A stretch of DNA of 64,000 bases from Flavobacterium sp. Sd200 (GCF_009826935.1 NZ_WUMN01000001.1:1178001-1242000); one strand, 5' to 3'. Counted from the stretch's first letter, positions 1 through 10,299 are shown. Made by a program: numbers and translations. The notes: a model not told the origin generated them from the sequence alone.

Positions 1-956
1 CGTTGCGTGTAGATAAGTTTTTAATGAACCTAATTGAAAATGCTACGCGAAGCAAAATACAAAAGGCGGCCGATGCGGGAAATATTTATGTAAATGATGT
101 TGCTGTAAAATCTAACTATAAAGTTAAGGCGAATGATATTGTGCGTATGCTTTTGGAGCATCCGCCTTATGAATATTTACTTACTCCGGAGAACATACCG
201 CTTGATATTGTTTATGAAGACGACCAACTGCTGGTTATAAATAAAGAGCCGGGCATGGTGGTGCATCCGGGGCATGGCAATTACTCAGGTACATTGGTAA
301 ATGCTTTAGCTTATCATTTTGAGAACCTGCCCATGAACAGCAGCGAAAGACCCGGACTTGTGCACCGCATTGATAAAGATACATCGGGGCTTTTGGTAAT
401 TGCCAAAACAGAGCATGCCATGAGTTTTTTAGCGCAGCAGTTTGCAGACAAAACATCTGAACGCGAATATATTGCCCTTGTTTGGGGTAATATTGAAGAA
501 GAAGAAGGTACCGTAGAAAATTATGTAGGCCGCCATGTAAAAGACCGCATGCAAATGGCTGTTTTTGATAATGATGAACAGGGCAAATATGCCGTTACGC
601 ACTATAAAGTTTTAGAACGTTTGGGATATGTAACGCTAGTTTCGTGTAAGCTCGAAACCGGACGTACGCACCAAATACGCGTACATATGAAACACATTGG
701 GCACACACTCTTTAATGATGAGCGATATGGCGGTGATAAGATACTTAAAGGTACTACTTTTACGAAATATAAACAGTTTGTAGACAACTGTTTTAAAGTA
801 TTGCCAAGGCAGGCACTGCATGCTAAGACTTTGGGCTTTGAACACCCTACAACACATGAATTTATGCGCTTTGATTCAAAATTGCCTGCCGATATGCAGG
901 AATGTATTGAAAAATGGCGCGTGTATTCTAAATCGCATACTTCAGAGGAAGAATAG
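1..956 (+). CDS. RluA/RluD-family 23S rRNA pseudouridine synthase, 5' truncated
   Basis: The protein isomerises uridine to pseudouridine in rRNA (RluD-type sites are in helix 69 of 23S rRNA). The visible 317 residues start with an S4-like RNA-binding segment (RVDKFL, about residues 2-50), followed by the catalytic domain with HRIDKDTSGL at about 121-130, whose Asp is the family nucleophile, and RTHQIRVHM near 223. The window begins inside the gene: the first codon in frame is TTG at base 3, but the S4 domain of this family normally follows a few more N-terminal residues, so the true start lies outside. The exact target site (RluA, RluC or RluD type) cannot be told from the sequence alone, though the S4 plus catalytic layout fits RluD best. 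Confidence 0.93.
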   Translation, partial: LRVDKFLMNLIENATRSKIQKAADAGNIYVNDVAVKSNYKVKANDIVRMLLEHPPYEYLLTPENIPLDIVYEDDQLLVINKEPGMVVHPGHGNYSGTLVNALAYHFENLPMNSSERPGLVHRIDKDTSGLLVIAKTEHAMSFLAQQFADKTSEREYIALVWGNIEEEEGTVENYVGRHVKDRMQMAVFDNDEQGKYAVTHYKVLERLGYVTLVSCKLETGRTHQIRVHMKHIGHTLFNDERYGGDKILKGTTFTKYKQFVDNCFKVLPRQALHAKTLGFEHPTTHEFMRFDSKLPADMQECIEKWRVYSKSHTSEEE

Positions 957-1139
957 AAATTTTAAATAAATATCAAGTCTAATGTAGAAACTATTGCGTA
1001 AAAAGTAGTAGCTCTTATAATTACCTTTTTAATCGCTTTGGATAAATTGTTAATATGGAACTGATATTATAGATTGGTTACAAAGTTCATAAAATTTATT
1101 AACCTTAGTTCCAATAAAAACATTTATTAATTGATTGCT
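957..1139. other. Intergenic gap, convergent 3' ends
   Basis: This AT-rich gap separates the pseudouridine synthase gene from the convergent small membrane protein gene. I see no ORF, RNA gene or clear terminator in it, only a weak inverted match of GGAACT near 1057 with AGTTCC near 1107. Confidence 0.4.
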
Positions 1140-1631
1140 TTAAAACCTGAAATAATTTCTTTCCTGTTCACTAAGATTTTTTAGATGGATGGTTATATTT
1201 GTACTGTCAAGCGTTGATTCTCCATAGTCAATATAAACCTCATTAGAAAAAGAATCTGGATTTATTTTTTTTATTTCTGGAACTATTCCATTCGTATTAA
1301 AGGCATTATATAAATCAGAGTTATTTGTAATCATTAGTGGCATAGATTGCATTGGCTTATTAATGAATTTAGAATAAGTTATAAGAAATATAGCATCGGG
1401 AATTACATAAAGATCACAATAGCTAAAATATAGATTCTGATTTTTTTTACCAGAACCGTAAACATCTGCTTTTATATTTTTTCTTGAATATATTATTTTG
1501 TTATCAAGTTGTGACAATAGATAATCAGAAATATTTTTATTTTCGTTTTGCCTCTTTAGAACTAAAAAATACATCAGCCCAAAGTAGGCTGTAAAAAAAA
1601 GTAAAAAGGAAAGTAAGGATAAATAATTCAT
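1140..1631 (-). CDS. Hypothetical membrane-anchored protein
   Basis: The function is not recognised. The protein has 163 residues when started at the ATG at 1631; the frame extends a further five codons to a TTG, but that codon is in the AT-rich spacer next to a terminator and is unlikely. One strong hydrophobic segment (about residues 3-25, LSLLSFLLFFTAYFGLMYFL) is followed by a basic stop-transfer KRQ, so the rest (Asn- and Ser-rich, with alternating beta-like segments) is probably cytoplasmic. It sits downstream of lpdA on the same strand but is separated from it by a strong terminator, so it is probably transcribed alone. The base composition is lower in GC than its neighbours, which would fit a lineage-specific gene. 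Confidence 0.65.
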   Translation of the reverse strand: MNYLSLLSFLLFFTAYFGLMYFLVLKRQNENKNISDYLLSQLDNKIIYSRKNIKADVYGSGKKNQNLYFSYCDLYVIPDAIFLITYSKFINKPMQSMPLMITNNSDLYNAFNTNGIVPEIKKINPDSFSNEVYIDYGESTLDSTNITIHLKNLSEQERNYFRF

Positions 1632-1644
1632 ACTATAAAAATAC

Positions 1645-1680
1645 AAAATCCGTCCTTAAAAAACTTTAAGGACGGATCTT
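1645..1680 (-). terminator. Intrinsic terminator of lpdA
   Basis: A perfect 13-bp stem (1648-1660 with 1665-1677) closes a 4-nt loop. On the minus strand it is followed by a T-rich run, as expected for termination 45 nt past the lpdA stop codon. Confidence 0.8.
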
Positions 1681-1723
1681 TATATAATTAAGCAGAAACT
1701 TAAATCTGCAATCTTGTATTAGA

Positions 1724-3112
1724 TTAGATGTGTATCACCTCGCCATAGGCAGCAGCGGCAGCTTCCATAATTGCCTCACTCATTGTAGGGTGTGGGTGAA
1801 CCGATTTAATAATTTCGTGACCTGTAGTTTCAAGCTTACGGGCTACAACAGCTTCCGCAATCATATCGGTAACGCCGGCACCTATCATATGGCATCCTAA
1901 CCATTCGCCATATTTAGCATCAAAGATAACTTTTACAAAACCGTCGGCCGCTCCTGAAGCCTTAGCTTTACCAGAAGCACTGAATGGGAATTTACCTACT
2001 TTAATGTCGTAACCTTTTTCTTTAGCCGCTTTCTCTGTTAAACCTACTGAAGCAATTTCAGGAGTAGCATAAGTACAGCCCGGTATGTTTCCGTAGTCGA
2101 TTGGATCTACGTGAAGCCCTGCGATTTTTTCAACACAGGTAATACCTTCCGCAGATGCAACGTGAGCAAGCGCCTGACCGGGAACGATATCTCCAATAGC
2201 GTAATAACCCGGTATGTTAGTTTGATAGTATGCGTTTACAAGAACCTTATCCCTATCAGTAGCAATACCTACTTCTTCAAGACCAATGTTCTCTATGTTC
2301 GATTTAATACCTACAGCAGATAGTAAGATATCAGCCTCAAGCGTTATTTCGCCATTAGCAGTTTTTACTGTTGCTTTAACACCTTCGCCGCTTGTATCTA
2401 CTTTTTCTACAGAAGCGTTGGTCATAACCTCAATGCCCGCCTTTTTGATTGAGCGTTCAAATTGCTTAGACACCTCTTCATCTTCAACAGGAACAATATT
2501 TGGCATAAACTCTACAATGGTAACTTTTGTACCCATAGAGTTGTAAAAATGAGCAAACTCTACGCCTATAGCACCAGATCCAACAACGATCATGCTTTTA
2601 GGCTGCTCCGGCAATACCATTGCCTGACGGTAGCCTATAACTTTTTTACCATCCTGCGGAAGGTTAGGCAATTCGCGGCTGCGTGCGCCTGTAGCAATAA
2701 TAATATGGTCGGCACTAAGTTCTGTAACATTGCCATCTTTATCAGTAACATCTATTTTTTTGCCCGGTTTAACTTTTCCGGTACCAAAAATAACTTCGAT
2801 CTTGTTCTTTTTCATAAGGAACTGAACACCTTTGCTCATACCTTCGGCTACACCGCGGCTACGGGCTACAACAGCGCCAAAATCCTTATCAAATTCGTTT
2901 ACAGTAAGGCCATAATCGGCAGCATGTTTAAGGTAATCAAACACCTGAGCACTTTTAAGTAATGCTTTTGTAGGTATACACCCCCAGTTAAGGCAAATGC
3001 CACCAAGGTTCTCTTTTTCTACAATAGCTACTTTAAAGCCTAACTGAGAAGCCCTTATAGCTGTTACATAACCGCCGGGACCACTACCTAAAACAATAAT
3101 ATCGTATTTCAT
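1724..3112 (-). CDS. lpdA: Dihydrolipoyl dehydrogenase (E3)
   Basis: This is the FAD flavoprotein that reoxidises dihydrolipoamide with NAD+ in 2-oxoacid dehydrogenase complexes and the glycine cleavage system. The start chosen is the ATG at 3112, giving 462 residues and placing the FAD motif GSGPGG at residues 9-14. The redox-active disulfide is C40-C45 (GGICLNWGCIPTKAL). A second Rossmann motif for NAD (GSGAIGVEFA) lies near residue 180, and the C-terminal interface domain carries the HPHPTMSE motif with the catalytic His and Glu at about 441 and 446. No E1 or E2 genes are adjacent, which is usual when one E3 serves several complexes. Confidence 0.96.
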   Translation of the reverse strand: MKYDIIVLGSGPGGYVTAIRASQLGFKVAIVEKENLGGICLNWGCIPTKALLKSAQVFDYLKHAADYGLTVNEFDKDFGAVVARSRGVAEGMSKGVQFLMKKNKIEVIFGTGKVKPGKKIDVTDKDGNVTELSADHIIIATGARSRELPNLPQDGKKVIGYRQAMVLPEQPKSMIVVGSGAIGVEFAHFYNSMGTKVTIVEFMPNIVPVEDEEVSKQFERSIKKAGIEVMTNASVEKVDTSGEGVKATVKTANGEITLEADILLSAVGIKSNIENIGLEEVGIATDRDKVLVNAYYQTNIPGYYAIGDIVPGQALAHVASAEGITCVEKIAGLHVDPIDYGNIPGCTYATPEIASVGLTEKAAKEKGYDIKVGKFPFSASGKAKASGAADGFVKVIFDAKYGEWLGCHMIGAGVTDMIAEAVVARKLETTGHEIIKSVHPHPTMSEAIMEAAAAAYGEVIHI

Positions 3113-3421
3113 GGTAAAATTATTTGCTGTTTTTATTCGCGTACGAAAATAGTTAATTATTTGCAAAGAGGGAAATTTTCGGCAAAACGTTATTTGTTAT
3201 TTATTTATAAGTTAGTTTTTAAGAGTTTGATGACTGCAAAATGAATTTAAAAAGGTATCAATTAAAACGTTGATTTAAATGAAGTTTGATTAAATAAAAT
3301 CTTACAAAAGATTTTTATCTCTTATCTTTGCACAGATTTTTTAATTAGCATAACCGGAGAGGGTTTTGTTAATCAAATTTTAGGTTTAATATTTTTATTT
3401 CTCTCACATCAATCAATCACA
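3113..3421. other. Intergenic region between divergent lpdA and OMP gene
   Basis: The 309-bp AT-rich region between divergently transcribed genes contains the -7 box for the rightward gene and an A/C-rich leader ending in repeated CAATCA just before its ATG. I see no ORF or RNA gene here. Confidence 0.6.
3323..3330 (+). promoter_or_regulatory. Bacteroidota -7 box (TATCTTTG)
   Basis: The sequence matches the TAnnTTTG consensus of the primary sigma factor of Bacteroidota. It lies about 90 nt before the ATG of the outer-membrane protein gene. No good -33 TTG is at the usual spacing. Confidence 0.5.
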
Positions 3422-4294
3422 ATGCAGGTTTCTAAACAACTATTACTAAAGACAATGTTTATCTTTAGTATCTTCTCCCATTCTATCTTTTCTCAGGAAA
3501 ATACTGTAAATGCCCCCGAAAGATATACAGCACACAACAAAGGGAAATTTTTTATTTACTGGGGCGGAAATCGCGAAAGCTACTCAAGGTCAGACATTAA
3601 TTTTAAAGGCGACGATTACAATTTTACACTTTATGATGTAGGTGCTCATGACAAGCCCAAAGGCTGGAGTATAGATTATGTTAACCCCGCGCGAATGACC
3701 ATTCCGCAAACCAACTTAAGAATAGGTTATTACATTAACGATCATTACAGTATTGGTATAGGCTTAGACCACATGAAATATGTAATGACTCAATTTGTGC
3801 CCGTACGTGCAAACGGGTACATTAACCTTCCGGCAGATCAGGCAGGGGCGGCACATAACGGCAACTATAATAATGTGCCTGTTGTACTGACTGAAGACTT
3901 TTTGACTTTTGAACATACCGATGGTCTCAATTTTATTAACACAGGAATATCTCGTATAGATGATTTTTCTAAATATTTAGGAATAACAAATACCGACATT
4001 ATACAGATTAACCTTACAGAGGGGATATATGGAGGTATATTATATCCTAAAACCAATGCTATGGTTTTGGGTAAAGAACGTCACGATAATTTCCATATTT
4101 CCGGATTTGGTATATCGGCAGAAGCAGGTATAAATATTACGTTTTTAAAACATTACTTTATACATACCGCATTAAAAACGGGCTATATTGATATGAATGA
4201 TATTCGCACTACGTATAACGGTGCAGACAGGGCTTCTCAGCACTTTACTTATTTTCAGAGAATGATATCTGTTGGTGGGGTATTTAGGTTATAA
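3422..4294 (+). CDS. Secreted outer-membrane beta-barrel-like protein
   Basis: The protein has 290 residues with a signal peptide (MQVSKQLLLKTMFIFSIF, predicted cleavage near SQ at about 24-25). The mature part has alternating aromatic/hydrophobic strands (for example NLRIGYYINDHYSIGIGLDH and the C-terminal QRMISVGGVFRL ending in a hydrophobic residue), which is the pattern of small Bacteroidota outer-membrane barrels. The function is unknown. It is transcribed alone from a promoter at 3323 and followed by an inverted repeat. An OmpW-like or generic porin-family barrel is possible, but I cannot name the family. Confidence 0.75.
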   Translation: MQVSKQLLLKTMFIFSIFSHSIFSQENTVNAPERYTAHNKGKFFIYWGGNRESYSRSDINFKGDDYNFTLYDVGAHDKPKGWSIDYVNPARMTIPQTNLRIGYYINDHYSIGIGLDHMKYVMTQFVPVRANGYINLPADQAGAAHNGNYNNVPVVLTEDFLTFEHTDGLNFINTGISRIDDFSKYLGITNTDIIQINLTEGIYGGILYPKTNAMVLGKERHDNFHISGFGISAEAGINITFLKHYFIHTALKTGYIDMNDIRTTYNGADRASQHFTYFQRMISVGGVFRL

Positions 4295-4303
4295 TTTTTT
4301 AGC

Positions 4304-4336
4304 TGCTAAGTCTCTCATGATCTAAGAGACTTAGCA
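4304..4336. terminator. Inverted repeat after the OMP gene
   Basis: A perfect 12-bp stem (4304-4315 with 4325-4336) with a 9-nt loop lies 10 nt after the stop codon. The T tract on the plus strand is weak, so termination is likely but not certain. Confidence 0.55.
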
Positions 4337-4408
4337 ACTTTACTAACAAAACATTTCCCATTTTTTAAAAGTTGGTTAAATTAGCAAAACAAAACTAACA
4401 TGTATTAA

Positions 4409-6409
<2,001 letters not shown>

Positions 6410-6452
6410 GAAATTTAGCTACTTTAATCTTTAACTCAACAAAGCATATAAA

Positions 6453-6460
6453 TAAATTTG
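6453..6460 (+). promoter_or_regulatory. -7 box (TAAATTTG) for rlmH
   Basis: The sequence fits TAnnTTTG and lies about 57 nt before the rlmH ATG. No clear -33 element is seen. Confidence 0.4.
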
Positions 6461-6516
6461 TAACTTTTGGTTTAGCTTAATCCCACTGTATCTAAGTTCC
6501 TAAGAAACCCAAAAAA

Positions 6517-6990
6517 ATGAATATCAAACTTATTGCCATAGGCAAGACAGATAATAAGGCATTGCAAACACTTATAGACGATTATCAAAAACGGTTGTCG
6601 TTCTATATAAAATTTGAAATGGAGATAATTCCTGATATCAAAAACGTAAAGAACCTAAGCGAGGCGCAGCAAAAGGATAAAGAAGGCGAACTTATTTTAA
6701 GCAAGCTCTCCCCTACTGACCAGCTTATATTGCTTGACGAGAACGGAAAAAATTTCAGTAGTGTAAGTTTTAGTGAAGAGCTTCAAAAAAAGATGAACTC
6801 CGGCATTAAAACACTCGTATTTGTTATTGGAGGGCCTTATGGCTTCAGTAAAGAAGTCTATGCAAAAGCACAGGGCAAAGTATCGCTTTCAGCCATGACG
6901 TTCTCGCATCAAATGGTTCGCCTCTTTTTTACAGAACAGGTTTACAGGGCATTTACTATTTTAAGAAACGAGCCCTATCATCATCAATAA
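6517..6990 (+). CDS. rlmH: 23S rRNA (pseudouridine1915-N3)-methyltransferase
   Basis: RlmH is a small SPOUT-class methyltransferase that uses SAM to methylate pseudouridine 1915 in helix 69 of 23S rRNA on assembled ribosomes. The 157-residue length, the N-terminal MNIKLIAIGKTD, the knot-region motif FVIGGPYGFSKEV and the C-terminal SFSHQMVRLFFTEQVYRAFTILRNEPYHH-type ending (here starting TFSHQMVR) are characteristic. The substrate pseudouridine 1915 is made by an RluD-type enzyme; an RluA/RluD-family gene sits about 6 kb upstream in this window. Confidence 0.96.
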   Translation: MNIKLIAIGKTDNKALQTLIDDYQKRLSFYIKFEMEIIPDIKNVKNLSEAQQKDKEGELILSKLSPTDQLILLDENGKNFSSVSFSEELQKKMNSGIKTLVFVIGGPYGFSKEVYAKAQGKVSLSAMTFSHQMVRLFFTEQVYRAFTILRNEPYHHQ

Positions 6991-6998
6991 TAGTAAAG

Positions 6999-7050
6999 AA
7001 AAAGCCTGCACTATACAAGATAGGGGAACTTGTATAATACAGGCCTCAAA
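6999..7050 (-). terminator. Terminator after the tandem paralog pair
   Basis: A 16-bp stem with two mismatches (7004-7019 with 7029-7044) is followed on the minus strand by a T-rich run. It lies between the convergent rlmH and the minus-strand small genes. Confidence 0.65.
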
Positions 7051-7056
7051 AAAATA

Positions 7057-7080
7057 TTGGTTGGTTGGTTGGTGTTGGGA
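7057..7080. repeat. Short TTGG tandem repeat
   Basis: TTGG is repeated four times in tandem and followed by TGTTGG. The tract lies just downstream of the stop codon of the minus-strand gene at 7085, between the stop and its terminator. No function is evident. Confidence 0.5.
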
Positions 7081-7084
7081 TAAT

Positions 7085-7372
7085 TTAATTATTGTAAAAC
7101 TTCCTGTCCCAGTTTTTCTTTATCCAGGCAGTAATATCTTTTCTTGAATTTACATTTATTGGCAAATGATGACGCAAAAGATATTCAAGTCTTGTAAAAG
7201 ATGAATCGCTGATAAGGCCATGAACCGCAAAAAAACGGTTTATAAAATTAAGCACGTCATTTCCGTTTGTAACATCAATAAGATCTTCGTCAAGAAAAGT
7301 TGGCGAAAGTATTGTTTTTCTTCCAGGCCACTGATACTGGTATTGCAGTGCCTTTTTGTCAAATCTGGACAT
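7085..7372 (-). CDS. Hypothetical protein, tandem paralog B
   Basis: The function is not recognised. The start is placed at the ATG at 7372 (MSRFDKKAL), although an ATG two codons earlier at 7378 is equally possible; the frame opens further upstream inside the preceding gene. The 95-residue product shares with the gene immediately upstream the pattern G-x-x-x-L-x-FINR-F/Y-x-x-x-H/RG, then SF/TF-x-x-x-E, then a LP-(I/F) segment and a D-(I/V)-x-x-W-(I/L) near the C-terminus. The two are therefore ancient tandem duplicates. No signal peptide or membrane segment is visible, and the protein looks cytoplasmic and basic. Confidence 0.65.
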   Translation of the reverse strand: MSRFDKKALQYQYQWPGRKTILSPTFLDEDLIDVTNGNDVLNFINRFFAVHGLISDSSFTRLEYLLRHHLPINVNSRKDITAWIKKNWDRKFYNN

Positions 7373-7389
7373 ATACATAGTAATAAGTT

Positions 7390-7668
7390 TTAAGGTTTTA
7401 CATTGGCATCCAGCCAAAGTTTTACATCGTGGTGTGTTTTAGCAGAAAATGGCAGACGTGTTTTTATTGCCGATTCTATTTTTTGAAACGTAACCGGTGC
7501 ATGCCACCCCCTATGCTCCATATAGCGGTTAATAAAATGAAGTATTTCATAACCCTGATTCCATTTAAATATTACATTCTCAGGAAAACCGTTTATTTCT
7601 TTGGTCTCAGATTCAGGAATGTTCCAAATGCTGGAATGTCTTAAAAGAGCAGTAGTGAATTTTGCCAT
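7390..7668 (-). CDS. Hypothetical protein, tandem paralog A
   Basis: The 92-residue protein (MAKFTTALLRHSSIW...) is not recognised. It aligns along its length with the following gene: GYEILHFINRYMEHRG here matches NDVLNFINRFFAVHG there, followed in both by a Phe-x-x-(I/L)-E helix, an (R/H)LP turn, and D-(V/I)-x-(L/A)-W. The gap to the next gene is about 11-17 nt, so they are almost surely co-transcribed. A small two-helix plus C-terminal domain architecture is likely. No link to a known toxin-antitoxin or phage family could be made from the sequence. Confidence 0.7.
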   Translation of the reverse strand: MAKFTTALLRHSSIWNIPESETKEINGFPENVIFKWNQGYEILHFINRYMEHRGWHAPVTFQKIESAIKTRLPFSAKTHHDVKLWLDANVKP

Positions 7669-7765
7669 TATTTGTCGATTTTTTACCGATGTAAAGATTC
7701 AACAATAGCGTCAAAAAAATTAGAGTACAATTACCTGAATTTTGCAATTGCGTATTTTTACGCAT

Positions 7766-7795
7766 AAAAAAAGCCCCATAAAAATGGAGCATATA
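7766..7795 (-). terminator. Terminator after the receiver-domain gene
   Basis: A short stem (GCCCCAT with ATGGAGC, one wobble) is followed on the minus strand by a run of T, just downstream of the response-regulator stop codon. Confidence 0.6.
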
Positions 7796-7815
7796 TAAAT
7801 GTTATTGAGAATATT

Positions 7816-8250
7816 TTAGGCAAAGGGAACCAGTGTTTTTTGCCAATAGCCCATAATGTCAGATATGAGTGACTTATATTCTCTGAGGCTCGACGGCTTC
7901 TCAAAAAAACCATGCACACTCAGATCTCTCGCTTTATATACATGCTCTTTATGAGCCGCTCCTGTAGTTAAAAAAACATAGGGAATGCCTTTGTGCATAA
8001 ATTTAGGATTGGCAGAAACGGTTTGGTACAGTTCTAAACCATCTAAAAGAGGCATGTTAATATCCGATATTATCATAAAAACTTCAGATGTGCAATCCTG
8101 CAAATATTCTAAAGCCATGACACTGTCTTCAAAAACTATAACACGGTTGTCATAGTTTTTCTCTTTCATTACTTCTTCGAAAATGCCCAATAATATTTCA
8201 TAATCATCCGGATCATCTTCAATAACCACTATATCACCTGTAGTTTTCAT
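7816..8250 (-). CDS. Stand-alone response-regulator receiver protein
   Basis: The protein has 144 residues and is a single CheY-like receiver domain with no output domain. The acidic pair is E11-D12-D13, the phospho-acceptor is D64 in IISDINMP, the conserved Thr is in FLTTG, and the conserved Lys is in FFEKPSS. Such proteins in Bacteroidota often take phosphate from hybrid or PAS-containing histidine kinases, or act in phosphorelays. No kinase is adjacent. It is probably monocistronic, with a -7 box at 8294 and a terminator on its 3' side. The Rcp1/bacteriophytochrome-linked subfamily (VVIEDDPDDYEIL start) is the nearest look-alike. Confidence 0.9.
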   Translation of the reverse strand: MKTTGDIVVIEDDPDDYEILLGIFEEVMKEKNYDNRVIVFEDSVMALEYLQDCTSEVFMIISDINMPLLDGLELYQTVSANPKFMHKGIPYVFLTTGAAHKEHVYKARDLSVHGFFEKPSSLREYKSLISDIMGYWQKTLVPFA

Positions 8251-8293
8251 GATTCATGCAGCTAAAAGTTAAATAAAACATAAAATATTAAAT

Positions 8294-8301
8294 CAAATAT
8301 A
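8294..8301 (-). promoter_or_regulatory. -7 box (TATATTTG) for the receiver gene
   Basis: The minus-strand sequence matches TAnnTTTG about 44 nt before the ATG at 8250. Confidence 0.5.
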
Positions 8302-8404
8302 ACAATAATATAATTCGCTTTGTTATAATATTTTACATTTATCGACTAACTACATCATGAATCTATTGCATCATTTGTATTACAATAGATCTATAACAGA
8401 ATAC

Positions 8405-8764
8405 TTAATTAGTGTAACGTTCATTACTTTCTTCAAAATCATCGTCATCGCTCGAAATTGATTGATTTTGATCTTCGTCAAGGTCTAAATTGTCGTCAAG
8501 TATATAATCATCCTGATTGAAAGCATCAGAGTTTTTGCTGTTGCCGCCAACATCGCTCCACTCGTCATTATTGTCAGCATTGCTGTAATCTGCCTGGTCA
8601 GAATTTCGTGTAGGATCAGTATCATGGGTGTATTGTACTCCTGGTTGTTCCAATGACAGGTATTTATCTGTATCATCTAAATCAACCCTGTCAATATTAG
8701 ATTTGTTTTTTAGATTTTCAATATCAGCCGAAGCCTCTTTATCTTTATCAAATTCCTTATTCAT
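8405..8764 (-). CDS. Acidic low-complexity hypothetical protein
   Basis: The 119-residue protein is dominated by Asp, Asn, Ser and Glu (for example DDNLDLDEDQNQ and SSDDDDFEESNE) and has almost no hydrophobic core, so it is probably intrinsically disordered and very acidic. It has no signal peptide or membrane segment. Short Asp/Asn-rich proteins of this kind are found in Flavobacteriaceae, but their function is not known to me. It is followed by a 154-bp gap before the receiver gene and preceded on the same strand by another small gene. It could be a stress-related disordered protein, but this is only a guess. Confidence 0.6.
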   Translation of the reverse strand: MNKEFDKDKEASADIENLKNKSNIDRVDLDDTDKYLSLEQPGVQYTHDTDPTRNSDQADYSNADNNDEWSDVGGNSKNSDAFNQDDYILDDNLDLDEDQNQSISSDDDDFEESNERYTN

Positions 8765-8824
8765 AACAGTAGTTTTAGTTATTCGAAAAGTAGAGTTACA
8801 TCATTATAAATCCCGTAGTTTAAC

Positions 8825-9019
8825 TTAAAAAAGAAGAATTGCGCTTATTTCATTAAGCTTAAGTAACTTCAAATTAGTCATTAATAAATTTTTAAGCTGC
8901 AATGAGCAAGACAGTTCCTGCTCTTCTTTAACTTCATTTTCAAAATTTGCAGCTGCTTTTTCATAAGACATTGCGTTAAGGGCATCGGCTTGTACAGAGG
9001 GTTTAACTGAATATTCCAT
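8825..9019 (-). CDS. Small hypothetical protein (64 aa)
   Basis: The 64-residue frame starts MEYSVKPSVQADALNAMSYE and contains two amphipathic helices, the second rich in Leu and Asn (LLMTNLKLLKLNE). The Glu/Lys-balanced composition and clean ATG argue that it may be real, but it is short and no family is recognised. It is in the same orientation as the acidic-protein gene 60 nt downstream. Confidence 0.4.
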   Translation of the reverse strand: MEYSVKPSVQADALNAMSYEKAAANFENEVKEEQELSCSLQLKNLLMTNLKLLKLNEISAILLF

Positions 9020-9286
9020 GACGATATTTATTAAGTTTTTTTTGCGTTTTTAGGTTTTCCTAAGTTAGCTCAATATATTCTTAATATTACACAACGACAT
9101 ATTAAATAAATGCCAAATATTGCAATTAAGTATAATAATACAATATTCACAATAAATAAATCATACATTATCAATTGTGTGAAATTTATTATAAAAAACT
9201 ACCAATCAACATCATGCCTATTGTAACAAAACTATTTAATGTTTAATTTTAAGTATTAAATCATTAGTAATTATTACTCACTGTGT

Positions 9287-10183
9287 ATGCTGGTAGATAA
9301 AAAACTTCCGCTCTCCTATATATTCTCTAAGGTAAAATACGAAATGCTCTTTGTGTTTGTAATTGGCGTTACCATACATTATTTAACCGAACACTTTTAC
9401 AATTACTTACCCGCCATGCCTTTAACCATTGCTACCTTTTTAGGTACGGCAATATCGGTTTTATTGTCTTTTAAAATGAGCCAAAGTTACGACCGTTGGT
9501 GGGAAGCCCGAAAAGTATGGGGTGCCATTGTAAACGACTCCCGCACCTTTGTTTTACAAATGCAGGCTTTTATAAAATCAGGCAATGCAACCGAGGACAT
9601 TAAGACCATGGCTTACAGGCAAATTGCCTGGTGCTACTCGCTTGGGCAATCATTAAGAGATTTGGAGCCTTTAGCTAATTGCGATGCGTTTCTGAGTAAA
9701 GACGACATTGATTCCCTTAAAATTAATAACAATAAACCTTTGGGAATTTTACAGCTCAATGTTTTACAAATAAGCGATATACATCAAAAAGGAATAATAA
9801 GCGATTACATACACGTACAAATAAACACCACATTTGTAAAATTTTCTGACAGCATGGGAATGGCCGAACGCATAAAAAACACGGTCTTCCCTACAACATA
9901 TCGTCTTATACTTCATTTTACTATTTATCTTTTCGTCATTATACTTTCTATTGGTTTAAAGGGTGTAATGCTGACTTACGAGATACCTTTATTAATTATA
10001 ATTTCTATGGTATTTTTTTTACTCGAAAAAACGGCCTACCACTTGCAAGATCCGTTTAGAAACCGCCCAAGCGATACATCGGTAACACAAATTGCAAGAA
10101 CAATAGAAATAAATATTAAACAGCTTTTAAAAGAAACTGATGTACCTAAACCTCTTAGTACTGATACATATTACATAATGTAA
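9287..10183 (+). CDS. Bestrophin-family (UPF0187) membrane protein
   Basis: The protein has 298 residues and belongs to the bestrophin-like family, whose bacterial members form pentameric ion channels (KpBest is sodium-selective, while the animal proteins are chloride channels). The signature SYDRWWEARKVWG lies around residues 66-78, after two N-terminal membrane segments (about 20-35 and 43-60); two more hydrophobic segments lie at about 205-225 and 232-250. The C-terminal LQDPFRNRPSDT segment (about 265-276) is the typical family ending. The gene is isolated, preceded by a 267-bp AT-rich gap. Ion selectivity cannot be told from the sequence. Confidence 0.9.
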   Translation: MLVDKKLPLSYIFSKVKYEMLFVFVIGVTIHYLTEHFYNYLPAMPLTIATFLGTAISVLLSFKMSQSYDRWWEARKVWGAIVNDSRTFVLQMQAFIKSGNATEDIKTMAYRQIAWCYSLGQSLRDLEPLANCDAFLSKDDIDSLKINNNKPLGILQLNVLQISDIHQKGIISDYIHVQINTTFVKFSDSMGMAERIKNTVFPTTYRLILHFTIYLFVIILSIGLKGVMLTYEIPLLIIISMVFFLLEKTAYHLQDPFRNRPSDTSVTQIARTIEINIKQLLKETDVPKPLSTDTYYIM

Positions 10184-10236
10184 TACTTTAATAAGTATCA
10201 TCATTTTTGTAATGATATAAAAATGTTTTATAAGGC

Positions 10237-10244
10237 TAATTTTG
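10237..10244 (+). promoter_or_regulatory. -7 box (TAATTTTG) for the aminotransferase gene
   Basis: The sequence matches TAnnTTTG about 56 nt before the chosen ATG at 10300. It supports that start over the in-frame ATG at 10258, which would be only about 8 nt past the expected transcription start. Confidence 0.45.
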
Positions 10245-10299
10245 CAGTAGCCAATAAATGTTGCAAATTTGCCCAACAAACAATATACAACTTTTAATA

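Noticed and set aside
1140..1646. Extended start of the small membrane protein at 1646
   Set aside because: The codon is TTG in an AT-rich spacer next to a terminator, while ATG at 1631 fits the start of the hydrophobic segment.
7057..7080. TTGG repeat as a phase-variable promoter or coding repeat
   Set aside because: It lies between a stop codon and a terminator on the minus strand, so slippage there would not alter a protein or promoter.
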